This document shows, piece after piece, positions 60,531 to 64,000 of a stretch of 64,000 bases of DNA. The notes under the pieces were generated by a model. The model was given only the letters and a program-made list of their open reading frames with translations, searched no databases and was not told the DNA's origin. Source of the DNA: Protonemura montana (Eukaryota; Arthropoda; Insecta; Plecoptera; Nemouridae); contig OX387608.1 in NCBI GenBank assembly GCA_947568835.1, forward strand, positions 6,548,001 through 6,612,000, read 5' to 3'. The translations under genes were made by a program, and so were the position numbers. Position 1 is the stretch's first letter, and each line of letters opens with the position of its first letter.

Positions 60531-60785
60531 TGATATTAAAAGGTGTATCACCCAGTGAATTTAGATTTCAGCTTATAAATGACATCACATTTTTAATTTT
60601 TTTTGGCAGCGCTGTCAGAAATTTGACAAACTACAAAATCCAGATGTTGACACAATGATGGGACACATTAAATTTTATCTCTGTTTACACAATTATATAT
60701 GAAAATAGTTAATAAATTTCACTTTTAGTTGAAGGCGAGCAGATACGGGTTCACCTTGGCTTATCAGCTGAAATAGTAAGACATG

Positions 60786-60811
60786 TTTTTTTTTTTTTTT
60801 TTTTTTTTTTC
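60786..60811. repeat. poly(T) tract
   Basis: About 25 T in a row followed by C and TTTT; possibly the A tail of a retroposed sequence on the - strand. Confidence 0.7.
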
Positions 60812-60899
60812 TTTTGCGAACTGGGATTATTTCTTTAGCACTTAAAAATCTAGTTTGATTTTTACCTGGTGGGCAACCTGGTCAACCTGTTGGGCAACG

Positions 60900-61290
60900 C
60901 CACGAGGATATTGGGTTTTTTAACGCACTGTTCTGACAACGGGCCCTGTGGCACTGGTCTAATGGCGTCGGTGAATGAGTGGATGACGATGAAGATAATG
61001 ATGAACCTAACTTAGCAGAAATCCGGTGCCGGCACGTAGCCTACTCCTGTCGAAGAGCACCAAGTGGACCACCGGCTTAACATCCCTTCCGAAGGACGGT
61101 ACAAACCGAATGACAGGATTTCTCCACAAAACCATGCTGTCGAGAAGTTGATAAACAAGGCGAATATAGTTGTACTAAATTTCATCCCTCCAACCTCCTA
61201 TGTGTGTGGTGGTCACCTAACCAATGCCTGACCCAACGCAGTGTTGCGGGATTTCGGTGATCTCATGAGGACCGATGTTTCCAACTCAAG
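60900..61290 (-). repeat. full-length 5S-rRNA-derived SINE
   Basis: On the - strand the head reads AACATCGGTCCTCATGAGAT, CACCGAAATCCCGCAACACT and ATTGGTTAGGTGACC. The body CATGGTTTTGTGGAGAAATC, GTCCTTCGGAAGGGATGTTA and AGCCGGTGGTCC follows, and the tail ends CAGAACAGTGCGTTAAAAA. Confidence 0.8.
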
Positions 61291-62340
61291 ATATGTGAAG
61301 AGAGGATAATTAAAAACAGTGAGTAGTGTTTTCCAGTACCAGAGGGAATTATGGGCAAGGATCGTTAGCGTTAAAGAAATAAATTAGACGAAGGAAAATA
61401 ATAAATAGTTACATATTCTATAAAGTATCCAGCAAATAAGTAAAACGATGCAATAAAGAAGAATTTAATTAAACTGATATAACACCAGAGATGAAAATAA
61501 GCAATCGTATTTTTCTTCTACTCTGTGCTTAGATTTAATTACCTTCAATCTTATTTGTACTTGTTGTGACTTTCCGAACAGCTCTGTACGTGTTTGCTTG
61601 CATTAAATTTTCTGCAAAAAGCAATGCACATTTTCTGACAGCTACGTTTCTTAGTTCAGAGATTGCTAAAGTGGTCCCGCCAGTCATTTATCGAAACTTC
61701 TGATCTGTACAGTATAGCCGAAAAACGCAGGTGCATTGATTATTTAACAATTGGTCTTTAGTCACTCATTTGTAGATAAAATTCTGAAAACTAGCAGCTT
61801 TCAGAATTGATTGCTTGAGCTATGTTGACGAATTTATTGCATTGCAATTCTATTTTTGGTTTTTACCTAAGGAAGGGGTGAGGATAGGAAAGTGAGTTGG
61901 CAACACAGCTTGGATGGCCGAGTCGAGACGGGTTGAAATGTTTAAATCTGACAAGATATTCAAAAATAAAATCAAGAAAAAACACGAAGAGGGAAAGAAA
62001 TGCCCTGTAATTGTCATTCAAAAAATGAAAAATTATGCACCTGAAATTTTGGGGAGTACCATACCGAGCAAATAAACACAGAAATTAATTAATAAGTTTT
62101 TTTCTTTCTGGAATTTCAAAATACCGCTGTTTAATACGCTATTTAAGTCGCGTTGTACATTATTTTTACAGGGGGGGGGGGGGGGAGTGAACCACTTAAA
62201 CTTTTTCAAATCTCATCAAAAACTCATCCAATATCGTTGGCTATGTGTCGGCCACTTTTTGTTGGTGGTTCTTATCCTGAGAATATTGCAGTTGTGCTTA
62301 AAGAAGCAGTAATTTTTTGAGAATACAGTGATGCTTCTTC
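61291..62340. other. spacer with a G run
   Basis: AT-rich, with a run of about 16 G at 62170-62187. No coding signal. Confidence 0.4.
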
Positions 62341-62344
62341 CTCC

Positions 62345-62600
62345 CTAAGATCCCACTTGCTGACGCATGGTGTGGCCGCCACAGGCCTGCACCGCCGGCT
62401 GCGCCATAACTCCCGCGTAGCGGTAGACAAAGCTAACCAGAACGCATCGGTTGACTTCTAGGACACTGAACAAGACTGTTTGCCAAGGAAAGGACCTTGC
62501 CCCCCGTCCCGTCCCGGCCCATCCCATCTTCCCACCGCCGACCCGCCCAACACATTAAGAAAACCCACGCCCGCACGGCTAGAGGTAGAGGTACGTTGCT
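62345..62600. other. GC-rich island, possible non-coding first exon
   Basis: CCGCC/CCCGTCCC-rich stretch standing out from AT-rich flanks, ending at a GAG|GTACGT-like donor (62591) on the + strand. A 60-codon - strand frame also spans it. Function not determined. Confidence 0.3.
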
Positions 62601-62879
62601 AGAATTTGGGTCGTTTTATCTTTTGTGGCTTTTAATTAAATGAAACTTGATATTTTCTCGTGTCTACGTGAATGAAATGTTTCAAGGTTTTACCTTTCGA
62701 GTTTTTTTTTCATCTAACGAATTTTGGACGTAATAATGGTGTCTGCTTTCGAGCCGCGTGATTTTTTAGGAGAAATCCGAAGCGTTTTTTTTCGTGTTTA
62801 CTTTCTTTCGTTTTAATCATGGTTGTCGTGGGTAGCCACAAGCAACTTGATGTTAAGGGGGTTGTAACGCCTCAATCTT

Positions 62880-63325
62880 CTTTTTCTGCGGGATCCAGGG
62901 AACACAATTATATTTATAATCTTTAATTGGGGTTGGTAGAAACTGTTTCAGCAACTAAAAACATCTCTTTTAGTGCACATTTTCCGAAAAATGAATTCTA
63001 AAAAAAAATATGAATAAAAATTAGATACAATAATAAAGGAGGCTTTTTAAAAATGATTGACTCGAGTATTTTTTTATGTGTTATTTGGTAGTGTTGACAG
63101 ATAGAAGAAATTTGGGATCCACAGCGGTAACGAAAACTCTGATTTTTTTCCTGAAAAATACCGAAAAAACGCCTTGAACAGGCTCTTTTACAATGCGTGT
63201 AACTATAAGACGAAATAGTATTTTGTTTTTAAAAAAATTCAGTCTGTTGCCAATGGTGTGATGAGTCGCTTAGTGTTTGTTTCGTCGCGATCGGACAAGT
63301 GGTTTGGCCGATTAGTTGTATCCGG
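62880..63325 (+). repeat. dispersed repeat R4, copy 2
   Basis: Paralogous to 25600-25960: CCGAAAAAACGCCTTGAACA, TCTGTTGCC, TTCGTCGCGATCGG, GGTTTGGCCGATTAGTTGTA. The 26-bp satellite starts directly after it. Confidence 0.65.
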
Positions 63326-63329
63326 TAAA

Positions 63330-64000
63330 CCTAGACCTAACCTGAGTAAGCTTCCACTCCAATAGGCCTGAGTAAGCTTCCACTCCAATAGACCTGAGTA
63401 AGCTCCCACTCCAATAGACCAGAGTAAGCTCCCACTCCAATAGGCCTGAGTAAGCTTCCACTCCAATAGACCTGAGTAAGCTTCCACTCCAATAGGCCTG
63501 AGTAAGCTTCCACTCCAATAGGCCTGAGTAAGCTTCCACTCCAATAGACCTGAGTAAGCTTCCACTCCAATAGACCTGAGTAAGCTTCCACTCCAATAGG
63601 CCTGAGTAAGCTTCCACTCCAATAGGCCTGAGTAAGCTTCCACTCCAATAGACCTGAGTAAGCTCCCACTCCAATAGACCTGAGTAAGCTTCCACTCCAA
63701 TAGACCTGAGTAAGCTCCCACTCCAATAGACCTGAGTAAGCTTCCACTCCAATAGGCCTGAGTAAGCTTCCACTCCAATAGACCTGAGTAAGCTCCCACT
63801 CCAATAGACCAGAGTAAGCTTCCACTCCAATAGGCCTGAGTAAGCTCCCACTCCAATACACCTGAGTAAGCTTCCACTCCAATAGACCTGAGTAAGCTTC
63901 CACTCCAATAGACCTGAGTCAGCTTCCACTCCAATAGACCTGAGTAAGCTTCCACTCCAATAGACCTGAGTAAGCTCCCACTCCAATAGACCTGAGTAAG
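63330..64000. repeat. 26-bp satellite, about 25 copies, running off the window
   Basis: Unit CCTGAGTAAGCTTCCACTCC + AATAGR. Single-base variants AGCTTCC/AGCTCCC and GGCC/GACC are scattered. Because 26 is not a multiple of 3 and the unit lacks stops on the - strand, all three - frames stay open; they are not genes. Confidence 0.95.

Noticed and set aside
63239..63986. Three long overlapping - strand frames (188-238 codons) of repeating YWSGSLL-type peptide
   Set aside because: They are the three readings of a 26-bp stop-free satellite; all frames open equally and there is no start or splice context.

Overview
The window looks like nuclear DNA of an invertebrate animal, most likely an arthropod or a relative. 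The genes have many short GC-rich exons with GT-AG introns, the introns and spacers are AT-rich, and SINEs, minisatellites and transposon remnants fill most of the rest. The species cannot be named from the sequence.

Left part (1-13 kb): the 3' two-thirds of a BLM-type RecQ helicase gene on the + strand. I can join 13 exons between 160 and 12763 in one uninterrupted frame (853 residues plus stop; the N-terminus lies left of the window). They carry the helicase core, the zinc-binding/RQC region, an HRDC domain and a basic tail. Intron 2 is filled by a 2.8-kb element (1648-4453) with hAT-type 15-bp inverted ends and a perfect 8-bp target duplication. Inside this element sits a complete 82-codon gene for the QCR8/UQCRQ subunit of respiratory complex III. 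This gene-inside-a-transposon-inside-a-gene is the most striking object in the window.

13-25 kb: spacer between two convergent genes. It holds a hairpin, an AT-rich interspersed repeat (R1), two orphan exon-like segments (14852-15147) of an unrecognised gene, and four full plus one partial copies of a 1.66-kb tandem unit. Each unit carries three tRNA-like (pol III A/B box) modules.

25.3-32.6 kb: a ubiquitin-specific protease gene on the - strand (seven exons, 573 residues, USP36/42/17-like core with a proline-rich tail). Its last exon (25492-25351) lacks a start codon and is easy to miss. Its introns hold 5S-rRNA-derived SINE pieces, a 189-bp tandem repeat and a 43-bp minisatellite.

32.6-64 kb: mostly repeats. 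A 41-bp minisatellite occurs at three loci (32.8, 41.6 and, inverted, 51.7 kb). There are also a 114-bp tandem (39.5 kb), an 86-bp satellite with higher-order structure (54.3-55.5 kb), a 26-bp satellite running off the right edge, a 5'-truncated LINE end (45.7 kb), full 5S-derived SINEs (47.8 and 60.9 kb), tRNA-SINEs, and ten dispersed copies of one short repeat family across the whole window. A few exon-like pieces (34332-34449 and 57431-57607 on the - strand, a GC island at 37.1 kb) hint at further genes that I cannot identify.
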